Positions 8,522 through 19,000 of a stretch of DNA of 64,000 nt are shown one piece after another. The DNA comes from Pseudomonadota bacterium (GTDB taxonomy: Bacteria > Pseudomonadota > Gammaproteobacteria > Burkholderiales > Burkholderiaceae_E). Every line of letters begins with the position of its first letter. Position 1 is the stretch's first letter. The notes below the pieces were generated by a model. It was not told the origin of the DNA. It made no database searches and saw only the letters and a list, made by a program, of their open reading frames with translations. The position numbers and the translations under genes are program-made. The stretch spans positions 18,401 to 82,400 of the forward strand of contig CAUJHG010000022.1 of NCBI GenBank assembly GCA_963204785.1, in the 5' to 3' direction.

Positions 8522-9892
8522 TCAATCCTGCTCGAAGTCCCAGAGCAGGTGGGCGTCCAGGTGCAGGCGCGCGCGCGCCTCGAGCGCGTCCAGCGCAGCC
8601 TGCCTCTCGGCGAGCCTGGCCTCGAGCAGCCCGCGCCGCGCCAGGAGGACCTCGCTCAGGCTGCCTTCGCCGAGCTCGAAGGCCCGGCCGGCGAGTTGCG
8701 CCGCCTGCGCCGAGCGTGCGTGCGCCTGCGCCAGCGCCGTCCAGGCGCGGTCCGCGGCCACGGCGGCCTCGAAGGCGGTCTGCGCGTCGACGAGCACCTC
8801 GCGCTCCACGATGGCCACGCGCGCCGCGCTCTCGGCCGCCAGGGCCAGCGCTTCGCGTTGCTGGGCCTGCCGGGCCGCACCGGCCAGCGGGATCGAGACG
8901 AAGACGCCCAGGATCCGGTCCTGGCCGCCCCGGTCGCTGGATGCGCGCAGACCCACCGAGGGGTCGGGCGTGCGATCGGCGCCCGCGCGCAGCGCCTGTG
9001 CGCGGCGCAGGTCCGCCTGCGCGCGCTGCAGCGCGATCTCGTGGTTGGCCAGCAGGACCCGGTCGATCCATTCCTCGCGGGTCCCGTCGAGCCCGGGTTG
9101 CTGCGCACTTGCGTCGACCCGGGAAGGTTCGGCCCCGGCAAGCTCGGGGTACTGGCGTTCGAGCGCGATCGCGGCGGCGCGTGCGCGCTGGCCGGCCACC
9201 AGGTGCTGGCCTTCGGCGACGCGCAAGGCCGCCTCGGCCTGCACTGTCTCGAGCCGCGATGCGTCGCCCGCCCGCAGACGGCGGCGCACGACCTCCTCGA
9301 GCGCACCGAGCACGCGCACCTGCTCGGCGAGCAGCGCGAGCTCCTCGTTCCTGCGCAGACGCTCGAACCAGGCAGCAAGCAGGTCGCGGCCGACCGCGTG
9401 GCGCGCCTCGAGCACCGCGAGCCGGCCGCGCTCCGCGAGGCGGGCTTCGATCCGCAGGTCGGCCTCGCGCTTGGCCGGCAGCCGCAGCGGGCGCGCAAGC
9501 TCGACCGACCAGTCGGACTCGGAAGGGCCGATCCCCGGCAGATGCCTGCGCTGGCCGCCGATCCCGAGCAGCGTCTCGTGGCTGCCCGCGCGAAGCCGCT
9601 CGCCGGCTGCGCGATCCGCGCGCTGCGTGGCCTGCGCCTCATGCACGCGCGGATGGGCATCGATCGCAGCCCGGACCAGCGCATCGGGAGGCAGCACGCC
9701 CGAAGCGAAGGGCGCTGTCGCCGCGTCCACGGGCGCACCGACCGCCCTCGTCACACCCGCTGCACCCTGCGGCTCCCGATCGGTCTGTCCGCCAGCGCCC
9801 CCGGCGGCCAGGACGGAACCGGACCCTGCCTGGAGCGCAATCCAGGTCGCCGCCATCGCGCACCTGCGTGCAAGCCTTCGCGCATCGATCAT
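8522..9892 (-). CDS. Outer-membrane factor of a heavy-metal RND efflux system (CzcC-like)
   Basis: 456 residues of the TolC/OEP family. After an N-terminal signal region come two long Ala/Arg/Leu-rich helical halves (about 90-260 and 290-450) with heptad-like patterns, as in periplasmic tunnel proteins. Recognisable OEP pieces are DASRLETVQAEAALRVAEGQ and FELGEGSLSEVLLARRGLLE. It would form the outer-membrane duct for the adjacent pump. Its ATG overlaps the pump stop as ATGA, so it is the last gene of adaptor-pump-duct. In the classical czcCBA order the duct gene comes first. Confidence 0.87.
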   Translation of the reverse strand: MIDARRLARRCAMAATWIALQAGSGSVLAAGGAGGQTDREPQGAAGVTRAVGAPVDAATAPFASGVLPPDALVRAAIDAHPRVHEAQATQRADRAAGERLRAGSHETLLGIGGQRRHLPGIGPSESDWSVELARPLRLPAKREADLRIEARLAERGRLAVLEARHAVGRDLLAAWFERLRRNEELALLAEQVRVLGALEEVVRRRLRAGDASRLETVQAEAALRVAEGQHLVAGQRARAAAIALERQYPELAGAEPSRVDASAQQPGLDGTREEWIDRVLLANHEIALQRAQADLRRAQALRAGADRTPDPSVGLRASSDRGGQDRILGVFVSIPLAGAARQAQQREALALAAESAARVAIVEREVLVDAQTAFEAAVAADRAWTALAQAHARSAQAAQLAGRAFELGEGSLSEVLLARRGLLEARLAERQAALDALEARARLHLDAHLLWDFEQD

Positions 9893-12800
9893 GCCTTGCC
9901 CTCCAGCCGATGCCGGGCGAGCCAGCGCCAGGCCACCGGCAGCACGAACAGCGTCACGACGGTCGCGCTCGCCAGCCCGCCGATCACCACGACGGCCAGC
10001 GGACGCTGCACCTCCGAACCCGGTCCCGTGGCCAGCAGCAGCGGAACCAGCCCCGCTGCCGCAATCGTCGCAGTCATCAGCACCGGGCGCAGCCGCTCCA
10101 GCGCGCCCGCCCGAGCCGCCACCGCCGGCGCCTCCCCGGCGGCGACCCGACGATCGAAGGTCTCGACCATCACCACCCCGTTGAGCACCGCGATTCCCAG
10201 CAGCGCGATGAAGCCGACCGAGGCCGGCACCGACAGGTACTCGCCGAAGGCCAGCAGGGAGAAGACGCCCCCGGCCGCGGCGAAGGGCGCCAGCGCGACG
10301 ATCAGCAGCGCGGTGGCGACGCTGCCGAAGGACAGCCACAGCACGAAGACCACCAGCGCCAGGACGGCGGGGATCACCAGCGCCAGCCGGGCCGCGGCCC
10401 GCTGCTGGTTCTCGAACTGCCCTCCCCAGGCCAGCCGGTAGCCCTCGGGCAACACCAGCCGCTGCGCAACCAGGGCGCGCGCCTCGGCGACGAAGCCGAC
10501 GAGGTCCCGATCGCGCACGTTCGCCTGCACGGTGACGTAGCGCTGTCCGAACTCGCGCCCGATCTGCACCGGCCCTTCGCCGTGCGCGATCCGCGCCACC
10601 GCGGCCAGCGGCACGATCGTGCGTTCATCGATGGCCAGCTGCAGCCCTGCGAGCCCGTCCGCCTCCTCCCGCAGGGTCCCCGGTCCGCGCAGCAGCACGG
10701 GGGTGCGCCGATCCGCCTCGATCACGAGCCCGACCGGCTCGCCTTCGATCACCGCCCGCAGCGCCCGCTGCAACTGCTGCGCGTCGACCCCCATCCGCGC
10801 CGCGGCGAGCCGGTCGATCTGCACGCGCAGGGTCTGCACGCCTTCGTTGCGCAGCGCGAACACGTCCTGGGCGCCGCGGACCTCGTTCAGCACCCCGGCG
10901 ACCGACTCGGCCAGCCGGTTGAGCGTCTCCAGATCCGGGCCGAAGATCTTGACCGCGAGATCGCCGCGCACACCGCTGAGCATCTCCGAGACCCGCATCT
11001 CGATCGGCTGGGTGAAGGTCGCTGCCACCCCGGGGAAGTCGGCGAGGACCTCGCGCAGCCGGTCGACCACCCAGGCCTTGTCGGGCGCGCGCCACTGCGC
11101 GCGCGGCGCGAGCACGACGAAGCTGTCGGTCTGGTTCAGCCCCATCGGATCCAGGCCGAGCTCGTCGCTGCCGGTGCGGGCAACCACTCCGCGCACCTCG
11201 GGAACCCGCTCCCGCAGCGCCTGCTGGATGCGGCCGTCGAGCGCGAGCGAAGCTTCCAGCGAGATCGACGGAAGCTTCTCCAGCTGCACGATCACGTCGC
11301 CCTCGTCCATCGTCGGCACGAAGCTGCGCCCGAGCAGCGGCGTGGCGGCGAGCGCTGCGAGGACGAGCACGAGCGCGGCGGCCACGACGGTGCACGGACG
11401 CCGCATCGCCGCGTCGAGCCCGCGTTCGTACAGCGGCGACAGGCGCGCCATCAGCCAGGAGCGTGAAGACACCGGAGCGCGCAGCACGAGGCTCGCGAGC
11501 ACCGGGATCGCGGTGAGCGAGAGCAGCAGCGAAGCCGCCAGCGCGAAGACGATCGTCAGCGCCACCGGCGAGAACATCTTGCCCTCGAGGCCCTGCAGCG
11601 TGAGCAGTGGGACGAAGACCAGCGCGATGATGCCCACCCCGGTGGCCACCGGACGGGCGACCTCGCCGACCGCCTCGCCGATGGTCTCCAGCGCGGGGCG
11701 GCGACCGGCGTCGGCCTCCAGGCGCGCCACGGCGTGTTCGACCACCACCACGGCCCCGTCGACCAGGATGCCGATCGCGATCGCGAGCCCGCCCAGACTC
11801 ATCAGGTTCGCCGACATCCCCGCCCAGCGCATCGCGACGAAGGCGGCGAGCGCCGCCAGAGGCAAGGTCAGCGCCACGACCAGCGCCGCCCGCAGGTTGC
11901 CCAGGAACACGAACAGCAGCACGACGACCAGCGCCGCAGCCTCGAGCAGCGCCCGGGTCACCGTGCCCACCGCCCGCGACACCAGATCGCCGCGATCGTA
12001 GAAGGGGATCAGCCGGGTGCCCGGCGGCAGGGTCGGCTCGATCTCGGCGAGCCGGGCGCGCACCTGGGCGACGAGCGAGCGGGCGTCGGCCCCGCGCAGC
12101 GAGAGCACCAGGCCCTGCACCGTCTCGCCCTCGCCGTCGCGCGTCACTGCCCCGTAGCGGGTGAGGCTGCCGATGCGCACGTCGGCGAGGTCGCCGACCC
12201 GGATCGGCACGCCGTCGCGCATGGTCACGCCGATCGCGCGCAGATCGTCCAGCCCCTGGATCGCCGCCTCCACGCGAACCTGCAGGGTCTCGCTGCCCTC
12301 CCTCACGCGGCCCGCACCGTCGTTTCGCGCGTTGGCGCGCAGCGCCTGGGCAAGCTGCGCCAGGTCCACGCCGCGCGCGTTCATGTCGTTCACCCGCGGG
12401 ATGACCTCGAAGCTGCGCACTTCTCCACCGAGGGCGTTGACGTCCGCGACTCCCGGGATCGTGCGCAGGCGCGGCCGGATCGTCCAGTCGAGGAGGCTGC
12501 GCCGCTGCGCGAGCGACAGCGCCGGGTTCTCCACGGTGAACATGAAGGCCTCGCCCAGCGGGGTGGTCGCCGGCGCGAGCCCGCCGCTGACGCCTTCCGG
12601 CAGCACCGGCAGCACCTGCGCGAGCCGCTCGGCGACCTGGTTGCGCGCCCGATACAGGTCGGTGCCCTCGTCGAAATCGACCGTGACGTCGGTCAGCGCG
12701 TACTTCGCAACCGACCGAAGCATCCGCTGACCTGGAATGCCGAGCAGTTCCTGCTCGATCGGCACGGTGATCCGGCTCTCCACCTCCTCGGAAGTCATCC

Positions 12801-12999
12801 CCGGGGCCTTGATGACCACCTTCACCTGCGGCACCGAGACGTCCGGAAAGGCGTCGACCGGAAGACCCCGCCAGGCCTGCGTTCCGGCCCCCGCCAGCAG
12901 CAGCAGCAACAGGATGACGATCGCGCGCCTGCCCAGGCTGGCGCGCCCGAGCCGTGCGAGCAGTCCGTGGGGCCCCTGCGCTTGCGCGCCGCCGCTCAC
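9889..12999 (-). CDS. HME-type RND efflux pump (CzcA/CusA family)
   Basis: 1036 residues with the RND plan: a TM helix near 25, a large periplasmic loop, a TM block around 340-540, a second loop and a final TM block. LPVDAFPDVSVPQVKV and PGMTSEEVESRITVPIE are standard in heavy-metal RND pumps. The proton-relay helix reads GGLAIAIGILVDGAVVVVEH. The VDGAVVVVEH part fits HME pumps, but the DFG aspartate of CzcA is replaced by AIG, so a Co/Zn/Cd substrate should not be assumed. It would export metal ions from periplasm or cytoplasm with the adaptor and duct encoded around it. It overlaps both neighbours by four bases. Confidence 0.92.
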   Translation of the reverse strand: MSGGAQAQGPHGLLARLGRASLGRRAIVILLLLLLAGAGTQAWRGLPVDAFPDVSVPQVKVVIKAPGMTSEEVESRITVPIEQELLGIPGQRMLRSVAKYALTDVTVDFDEGTDLYRARNQVAERLAQVLPVLPEGVSGGLAPATTPLGEAFMFTVENPALSLAQRRSLLDWTIRPRLRTIPGVADVNALGGEVRSFEVIPRVNDMNARGVDLAQLAQALRANARNDGAGRVREGSETLQVRVEAAIQGLDDLRAIGVTMRDGVPIRVGDLADVRIGSLTRYGAVTRDGEGETVQGLVLSLRGADARSLVAQVRARLAEIEPTLPPGTRLIPFYDRGDLVSRAVGTVTRALLEAAALVVVLLFVFLGNLRAALVVALTLPLAALAAFVAMRWAGMSANLMSLGGLAIAIGILVDGAVVVVEHAVARLEADAGRRPALETIGEAVGEVARPVATGVGIIALVFVPLLTLQGLEGKMFSPVALTIVFALAASLLLSLTAIPVLASLVLRAPVSSRSWLMARLSPLYERGLDAAMRRPCTVVAAALVLVLAALAATPLLGRSFVPTMDEGDVIVQLEKLPSISLEASLALDGRIQQALRERVPEVRGVVARTGSDELGLDPMGLNQTDSFVVLAPRAQWRAPDKAWVVDRLREVLADFPGVAATFTQPIEMRVSEMLSGVRGDLAVKIFGPDLETLNRLAESVAGVLNEVRGAQDVFALRNEGVQTLRVQIDRLAAARMGVDAQQLQRALRAVIEGEPVGLVIEADRRTPVLLRGPGTLREEADGLAGLQLAIDERTIVPLAAVARIAHGEGPVQIGREFGQRYVTVQANVRDRDLVGFVAEARALVAQRLVLPEGYRLAWGGQFENQQRAAARLALVIPAVLALVVFVLWLSFGSVATALLIVALAPFAAAGGVFSLLAFGEYLSVPASVGFIALLGIAVLNGVVMVETFDRRVAAGEAPAVAARAGALERLRPVLMTATIAAAGLVPLLLATGPGSEVQRPLAVVVIGGLASATVVTLFVLPVAWRWLARHRLEGKA

Positions 13000-14285
13000 G
13001 GCCGGCTCCCGGACCTGCCGATGGTGCCAGCGTCCCCGCCGACGCCGCCGGGGGCGCGCTGCGGGTTTCCGGCCTCCCTGGATGCGCCGTTGGCGGACGT
13101 CTCCGCGGCGGCCTCGCCCGCCGGCACCGGGCCGATCCCCATCGCCGCCCCCTTCAGCGCAGCCACGTCTCCGGAGGCCACCCGCCCGGTCGGGTCGAGC
13201 GGCCCGCGCACCACGATTCCTTCGGCATCGCGCGCCTGCGGCTCCACTGCGACCGGCACCAGCGCTCCCGCGCGCTCGACGTAGATCCAGGAGGTCTCAC
13301 CGATCCTGAATACGGCGTCCACCGGAACGCGCCAGCCTGCCTGCCCGGTGTCGATCTGCACCTCGACCGACTGGCCCGGCAACCACGCGCCCGAGGCTGC
13401 GCCCTCCAGCGGGGCGCGCAATTCGACGGTCTGGGCCACCGACACCGCAGCCGGCGCCGGCCCCAGTCGGGCGATCCGCCGTCCCTGCGGATCGCGCACC
13501 GCGGTACCGGGGCGCAAGCCCGCGGCCTGCGCAGCCGGCAGCCGGATCGACAGCACGAGACGGTCGGTGCGCACGATCCGCGCCACGGCCGTCCCCTCCT
13601 CCAGCCGCTGTCCGGCGCTCGCCTGGATTTCGGCGACCACGCCCGAGACCGGCGCGCGCAGCGTGATCGCGGTGGGAAGCCCTGCGTCCGGACGCGGCGC
13701 GCGCAGTGCGGACAGGTCCACGCCGAGCAGCTTCAGGCGGGCCTGCTGCGCGTCGCGCTGGGCCCGCGCCTGCGCCTCGGCGGCCTGCGCCTGCGTCGCG
13801 CGCGCCTGCGGGATCACCCCCTCGTCGACCAGCGCCCGCTGACGCGCGCTCTCCCGGTGCGCGAACTGCCACTGGCTTTCGGCCTGAAGCCAGGCTGCGG
13901 CGGCCTCGGCGACCGCGGCGCTGCGGATGGTCGCGACCGGGTCGCCCGCGCGCACGCGCTGGTTCGGATCGACGTGCACGGCCGACAGCAGGCCGGTGAC
14001 CGGAGTGGCGAGCCACTGCGTCTGCGCGGCCGGGGCGACGACCGTGGCAGGCCAGGAATGCGCACCCGCAGCGACCGGGATCGGTGACACCAGCGAAATC
14101 CCCAGCGCCTGCCGCTGCGCTGCGGACAGGGGCAGACGCGCCGGGGCATCGGGCTGGACCGCACCCGCCGGATACGCGACAGACTGCGCAAGAGCCAGCA
14201 GCAGCCCCAGCCGGCGCGAAGCGGCAAGGGCGCGGACGCGCCAGCGGGGCGTCCGCGCGGACGCAGCAGACCTTGGAGTGGACAT
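12996..14285 (-). CDS. RND efflux adaptor (membrane fusion protein, CzcB-like)
   Basis: 429 residues. An N-terminal hydrophobic signal region (LGLLLALAQSVAYPAGAV) precedes a barrel-sandwich half (PVTGLLSAVHVDPNQRVRAG), a helical hairpin (about 135-200), the second lipoyl half (LRAPVSGVVAEIQASAGQRL) and a beta-barrel domain with WRVPVDAVFRIGETSWIYV. This is the HlyD-type architecture linking pump and duct. No His-rich metal-binding N terminus like that of CzcB is present. The ATG at 14285 puts the signal peptide near the N terminus; the frame open further upstream is not needed. Stop and pump start overlap as ATGA. Confidence 0.9.
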   Translation of the reverse strand: MSTPRSAASARTPRWRVRALAASRRLGLLLALAQSVAYPAGAVQPDAPARLPLSAAQRQALGISLVSPIPVAAGAHSWPATVVAPAAQTQWLATPVTGLLSAVHVDPNQRVRAGDPVATIRSAAVAEAAAAWLQAESQWQFAHRESARQRALVDEGVIPQARATQAQAAEAQARAQRDAQQARLKLLGVDLSALRAPRPDAGLPTAITLRAPVSGVVAEIQASAGQRLEEGTAVARIVRTDRLVLSIRLPAAQAAGLRPGTAVRDPQGRRIARLGPAPAAVSVAQTVELRAPLEGAASGAWLPGQSVEVQIDTGQAGWRVPVDAVFRIGETSWIYVERAGALVPVAVEPQARDAEGIVVRGPLDPTGRVASGDVAALKGAAMGIGPVPAGEAAAETSANGASREAGNPQRAPGGVGGDAGTIGRSGSRP

Positions 14286-14346
14286 CGGGACACCTTCGCG
14301 GGAAACGGCGATCGCAGGCCGTGCCGCGCGGGGCGCGACACGGCGC

Positions 14347-14763
14347 TCAGGTGGAGATCGGGGGCGATGGCGGCGGCGCCGCGGCAGCATAGGCGAGGAC
14401 AGCGAAGCGCGGATGCAGGCCCGCACGGGCCGCCCCCGCGCCGATGCGCACCCAGGACGTCATCGGGGCGGGCGAAAACCGCGCGACGCAAGCTGCACAG
14501 CCCGGCGCCAGCGCCAGGGAGGGATCGCGCAGCCACTCCACCGGCATCTCGGCCGCGGAGGATTCGCCAGGCCTCGCGTGCGCCGGCGCCGCCAGCGCCT
14601 GCGCGCCCGGCGCAGCAGCAGCGAGCGGGCTTGCCGGCGTGCCTGCCGCGAAGTGCAGGTGCCAGCCGACGATCTGGTGCGCCGCCGCGTGCGAATGCAG
14701 CCACGGCGCCAGCCGCTGCAGCAAGGCCAGCAGTCCGATCACCGCGCAGCGCATGGACCTCAT
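14347..14763 (-). CDS. Small His/Cys-containing protein at the head of the efflux operon
   Basis: 138 residues, unrecognised. The N terminus (MRSMRCAVIGLLALLQRL) is hydrophobic and may be a signal. It is followed by WLHSHAAAHQIVGWHLHF with five histidines, and later GCAACV with two cysteines, so metal binding is plausible. It starts 7 bases after ispF and ends 61 bases before the adaptor gene, on the same strand. Small leading proteins of this kind precede metal-efflux genes in other Betaproteobacteria, which suggests a periplasmic metal sensor or chaperone role (inference). An ATG at 14754 is preceded by GAGG and may be the true start. Confidence 0.6.
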   Translation of the reverse strand: MRSMRCAVIGLLALLQRLAPWLHSHAAAHQIVGWHLHFAAGTPASPLAAAAPGAQALAAPAHARPGESSAAEMPVEWLRDPSLALAPGCAACVARFSPAPMTSWVRIGAGAARAGLHPRFAVLAYAAAAPPPSPPIST

Positions 14764-14770
14764 CGGCGGA

Positions 14771-15268
14771 TCATCCCACGCCCGGCCCGCGCTCGACGAG
14801 CAAGGCCACCGCCTGCGCCTCGATCCCCTCGAGCCGACCGACGAAGCCCAGACGCTCGGTGGTCTTCGCCTTCAGGTTCACTCGCGCGGCAGGCACCCCC
14901 AGCGCCGAGGCGATGCGCTCGACCATCGCCGGCAGGTACGGGGCCAGCTTCGGCGCCTGCGCGACGATGGTCGCGTCGACGTTGCCCGGCTCGAAGCCTG
15001 CTGCACGCGCACGCGCGCAGGCCTCGCCAAGCAGCGCCAGGCTGTCGGCGCCCCGGAAGCGCGCATCGCTGTCCGGGAAGTGGCGACCGATGTCGCCGAG
15101 CCCGGCGGCGCCGAGGATCGCGTCGGTGACCGCATGCAGCAGCACGTCCGCATCGGAGTGCCCGAGCAGTCCGGCGCAGTGGGGGATCTCGACGCCGCCG
15201 ATCACCAGCCGGCGCCCGGGCACCAGCGCGTGCACGTCGTAGCCCTGCCCGATCCGGATTCCGGTCAT
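14771..15268 (-). CDS. ispF: 2-C-methyl-D-erythritol 2,4-cyclodiphosphate synthase
   Basis: 165 residues. [12 protein letters not shown] gives the metal-binding DVH motif. [19 protein letters not shown] contains the second metal histidine and the cyclisation loop. [15 protein letters not shown] carries the conserved T-E-x-L-G-F signature. IspF converts CDP-methylerythritol 2-phosphate to the cyclic diphosphate in the MEP isoprenoid pathway. The ATG at 15268 (MTGIRIGQG) was chosen over an upstream GTG because it fits the family start. It lies 22 bases after ispD, the usual MEP gene pair. Confidence 0.97.
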   Translation of the reverse strand: MTGIRIGQGYDVHALVPGRRLVIGGVEIPHCAGLLGHSDADVLLHAVTDAILGAAGLGDIGRHFPDSDARFRGADSLALLGEACARARAAGFEPGNVDATIVAQAPKLAPYLPAMVERIASALGVPAARVNLKAKTTERLGFVGRLEGIEAQAVALLVERGPGVG

Positions 15269-15290
15269 CGTCCGCACCTCCGGCTGTCCC

Positions 15291-16034
15291 TCATTGTGGC
15301 CTGCGCGCGTCGCCCAGCAGCGCCCGCATCAGGTCCAGGTCGTCCGCGGTGGTGAGCTTGAAGTTGCGCCGATCGCCCTCGACCAGCAGGGCGGCGAGCC
15401 CCTCGGCCTCGATCGCCGCCGCCTCGTCGGTGACCGCGGGGTGGCGCTCCAGTGCGGCGCGCAGCACACCGACGCGGAACATCTGCGGCGTCTGCGCCAG
15501 CCACAGGCCTTCGCGGGGCAAGGTGGCCACGATCTCGTCACGCAGCCCTGCACGCTTGACCGTGTCGGCCACCGGCAAGGCCAGCAGGCCTCCGACCGGG
15601 TGGCCGCCGGCGCGCTCGCGCAGTCGCCCGAGCGCCGCCGCGCGCAGGCCGGGCCGGGCGGCGTCGTGCACCAGCATCCAGTCGCGCTCCGTGGCGCCGG
15701 CCCGCGCCGCGAGCCAGCGCAGGCCGGCGAGCACCGAGTCGCGCCGCGTGGCGCCCCCGATCGGCGCGAGCTGCAGGCGGCCGCGGTTCGCGCCCGCCAG
15801 GGGCGCACAGACCGCCTGCGCGCGCGTGTCGTCCGGCGCGACCACCACCAGCACCTGCGCGATCCACGAGGCATCGAGCAGCGGCCGCAGCGCGCGCACC
15901 AGCACGCACTCGCCACCGATCTCCAGATACTGCTTGGGCACCGGCGCCCCGAGGCGCGCTCCGACACCGGCGGCAGGCACCACCGCGAAGAAGCGCGGCG
16001 CCGGGGGGGCCGCGGGGAAAGGCATCGCGTTCAT
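15291..16034 (-). CDS. ispD: 2-C-methyl-D-erythritol 4-phosphate cytidylyltransferase
   Basis: 247 residues. The nucleotide-binding N terminus reads [20 protein letters not shown] (the AAG-x-G-x-R-x-G-x(5)-KQ signature), followed by HDAARPGL and a substrate-binding region at VADTVKR. The enzyme joins CTP and methylerythritol phosphate in the MEP pathway. First gene of ispD-ispF. It is divergent from mfd with 38 bases between the two start codons. The AT-rich sequence there can act in both directions, and its minus-strand TAGAAT lies only 8 bases before the ATG. Confidence 0.96.
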   Translation of the reverse strand: MNAMPFPAAPPAPRFFAVVPAAGVGARLGAPVPKQYLEIGGECVLVRALRPLLDASWIAQVLVVVAPDDTRAQAVCAPLAGANRGRLQLAPIGGATRRDSVLAGLRWLAARAGATERDWMLVHDAARPGLRAAALGRLRERAGGHPVGGLLALPVADTVKRAGLRDEIVATLPREGLWLAQTPQMFRVGVLRAALERHPAVTDEAAAIEAEGLAALLVEGDRRNFKLTTADDLDLMRALLGDARRPQ

Positions 16035-16035
16035 C

Positions 16036-16051
16036 GGCTAAGATTCTAGCC
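16036..16051. promoter_or_regulatory. Divergent ispD/mfd promoter region
   Basis: The 16 bases GGCTAAGATTCTAGCC form an imperfect inverted repeat with 5-base arms. The plus strand offers TAAGAT and the minus strand TAGAAT as -10 boxes. The plus-strand box gives mfd a leader of about 20 bases; the minus-strand box would give ispD almost none. Confidence 0.45.
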
Positions 16052-16072
16052 TTTGCCGCCTGGCAGCCTGCC

Positions 16073-19000
16073 TTGAATCCTGCCGTCGCCAGTCCCGCGC
16101 GCGTCGCGCCGCCCGACGATCTCCTCGCCCACGCCGCCAGACCGCCGAAGCCGGGCACGGTCTTCGCCCTGCCGCGGACGGTCGGTTCGTCCGACGCGCT
16201 GCTGATCGCGCACCTGGCGCAGCGCGCCGAGGGCGCTGCGCTGGCGGTGATCACCGCCAGCGCACCCGACGCCCGGCGCCTGGCCCGCGAGATCCCGTAC
16301 TTCGCGCCGACGCTCTCGGTGCGCCTGCTGCCCGACTGGGAGACGCTTCCCTACGACGATTTCTCGCCCCACCAGGACCTGGTTTCCGAGCGGCTCGACA
16401 CCCTGTACCAGCTGCAGCAGGGCCAGTGCCAGGTGGTCGTCGCCACCGCCACCACCGCGCTGCACCGGCTTGCGCCGCCAGCCTTCCTCGCCTCGCACAC
16501 CTTCTTCTTCGACAAGGGGCAGCGGCTCGACGAGGCGGCGCTGCGCTGCCAGCTGGTGCTTGCCGGCTACGAGAACGTCACCCAGGTGGTCCGCCCGGGC
16601 GAGTACAGCGTGCGCGGCGGGCTGATCGACCTCTACCCGATGGGTGCGGCCCTGCCGTATCGGCTTGATCTGTTCGGCGACGAGATCGACTCGATCCGTA
16701 CCTTCGATCCCGACACCCAGCGCAGCCTGTACCCGATCGATCGGGTGCGCCTGCTGCCGGGGCGCGAGTTCCCGATGGACGAGGCCGCGCGCACCGCCTT
16801 CCGCGGCCGCTGGCGCGAGCGCTTCGAGGGCGACCCTTCGCGCGCGACCCTCTACCGCGACATCGGCAACGGCATCGCCGGCGCCGGCATCGAGTACTGG
16901 CTGCCCCTCTTCTTCGCGGACACGGCGACGGTCTTCGACTACCTGCCGCCGGGCGCGCGGGTGCTCACCCACGGCGACGTCGACGCCGCGGCGCGACGCT
17001 TCTTCGAAGAAGCGCTGCAGCGACACCGCTTCCTCTCGCACGACGCGCAGCGTCCGCTGCTTCGCCCCGACGAGCTCTTCCTGGATGCCGAGGGCTTCTT
17101 CGCACGGGCCGCGGGCTTCGGCCGATGGACGCTCGCAGCGCCCGAAGCAGGGTCTGCGGCTGCCGAGGCTGCAGCGTCCGGCCCCGAGGCCGCCGCAGCG
17201 GCGCCCCGTTCCGGCGCGCGCGGCCCGCAGACGCCGCCGCCGGCCTCGCCGGAGCAGCCCGCGCCGCAGGCCGTGCGCCCGACTCCCGGGCCCGCCGCCC
17301 GGCGCTTCGGCGTCCCCCTGCCGGCGCTGGCGGTGAACCGCCGTGCCGAGGCGCCGCTGGCGCTGCTCGAGCACTGGCTGCGCGAGGCGCCGGGCCGCAA
17401 GCTGATCCTCGCCGAGTCCGCAGGGCGACGCGAAACCCTGGTGCAGCTGTTCGAAGAACACCGCCTGCTCGACGGCGCCGCAGGCCGACTGCCGCAACCG
17501 GACGACTGGCGCAGCTTCGCCGAGGGCGAGGATGAGATCGCGATCGGCGTGGGGCCGCTGCACGACGGCTTCGCACTGCCCGAGGCAGGGATCGCGGTGG
17601 CCACCGAGGCGGAGCTCTTCGCGGGCGTGGCGCGCCGCGGCCCGCGCGGCCGGCGCGAGGCGCAGACCGACGTCGACGCCATCATCCGCGACCTCTCCGA
17701 GCTGAAGGTCGGCGCCCCGGTGGTGCACGCCCAGCACGGGATCGGCCGCTACCAGGGCCTGGTCACGATGGACCTCGGCGACGGCCCCACCGAGTTCCTC
17801 CATCTCGTCTACGCGAACCAGGCCACGCTGTACGTGCCGGTGTCACAGCTGCACGTGATCGGCCGCTACAGCGGCGCCAGCCCGGACGAGGCGCCGCTGC
17901 ACACGCTGGGCTCCGGCCAGTGGGAGAAGGCACGGCGGCGCGCCGCGCAGCAGGCGCGCGACACTGCGGCGGAACTGCTCGATCTGTACGCGCGCCGCGC
18001 GGCGCGCCAGGGGCACGCCTTCGGCTTCCAGACGCACGACTACGAGGCCTTCGCCGAGGGCTTCGGCTTCGAGGAAACCCCCGATCAGCTCGCCGCGATC
18101 CACGCGGTGGTCCAGGACATGGTGTCGGGCAGGCCGATGGACCGGCTGGTCTGCGGCGACGTCGGCTTCGGCAAGACCGAGGTCGCGCTGCGCGCGGCCT
18201 TCGTCGCGGTCGCCGATGGCCGTCAGGTGGCGGTGCTGGCGCCCACCACGCTGCTGGCCGAGCAGCACTTCCAGACCTTCAGCGACCGCTTCGCAGGCTG
18301 GCCGGTGCGCCTCGCCGAGCTCTCGCGTTTCCGCTCCGCGAAGGAGGTCAAGGCCGCGGTCGAAGGCATCCGGGCCGGCCAGGTCGACATCGTGATCGGC
18401 ACCCACAAGCTGCTGTCGCCCGAGCTGAAGTTCCCGCGCCTGGGGCTGGTGATCATCGACGAGGAGCACCGCTTCGGCGTGCGCCAGAAGGAGGCCCTGA
18501 AGAACCTGCGCGCCGAGGTGGACGTGCTCACGCTGACGGCCACGCCGATCCCCCGCACCCTCGCGATGAGCCTCGAGTCGATCCGCGACTTCTCCGTCAT
18601 CGCGACCGCGCCACAGCGCCGCCTGGCGATCAAGACCTTCGTGCGCAAGGAGTCCGAGGGCACGATCCGCGAAGCGCTGCTGCGCGAGCTCAAGCGCGGC
18701 GGGCAGGCCTACTTCCTGCACAACGAGGTCGAGACCATCGAGAACCGGCGCCGGATGCTCGAGGCGCTGCTGCCCGAGGCGCGGATCGGGGTCGCCCACG
18801 GCCAGATGCCCGAGCGCGAGCTCGAACGCGTGATGCGCGACTTCCACCAGCGGCGCTTCAACGTGCTGCTGTGCACCACGATCATCGAGACCGGGATCGA
18901 CGTCCCGAGCGCCAACACGATCGTGATGCACCGCGCCGACCGCTTCGGGCTGGCGCAGCTGCACCAGTTGCGCGGGCGCGTCGGTCGCTCGCATCACCAG

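Noticed and set aside
7138..11466. A 1442-codon open frame on the plus strand
   Set aside because: It is antisense to the TrpB2 and efflux genes, which have clear family motifs. High GC makes long spurious frames; its translation is low-complexity Arg/Ala/His with no domain.
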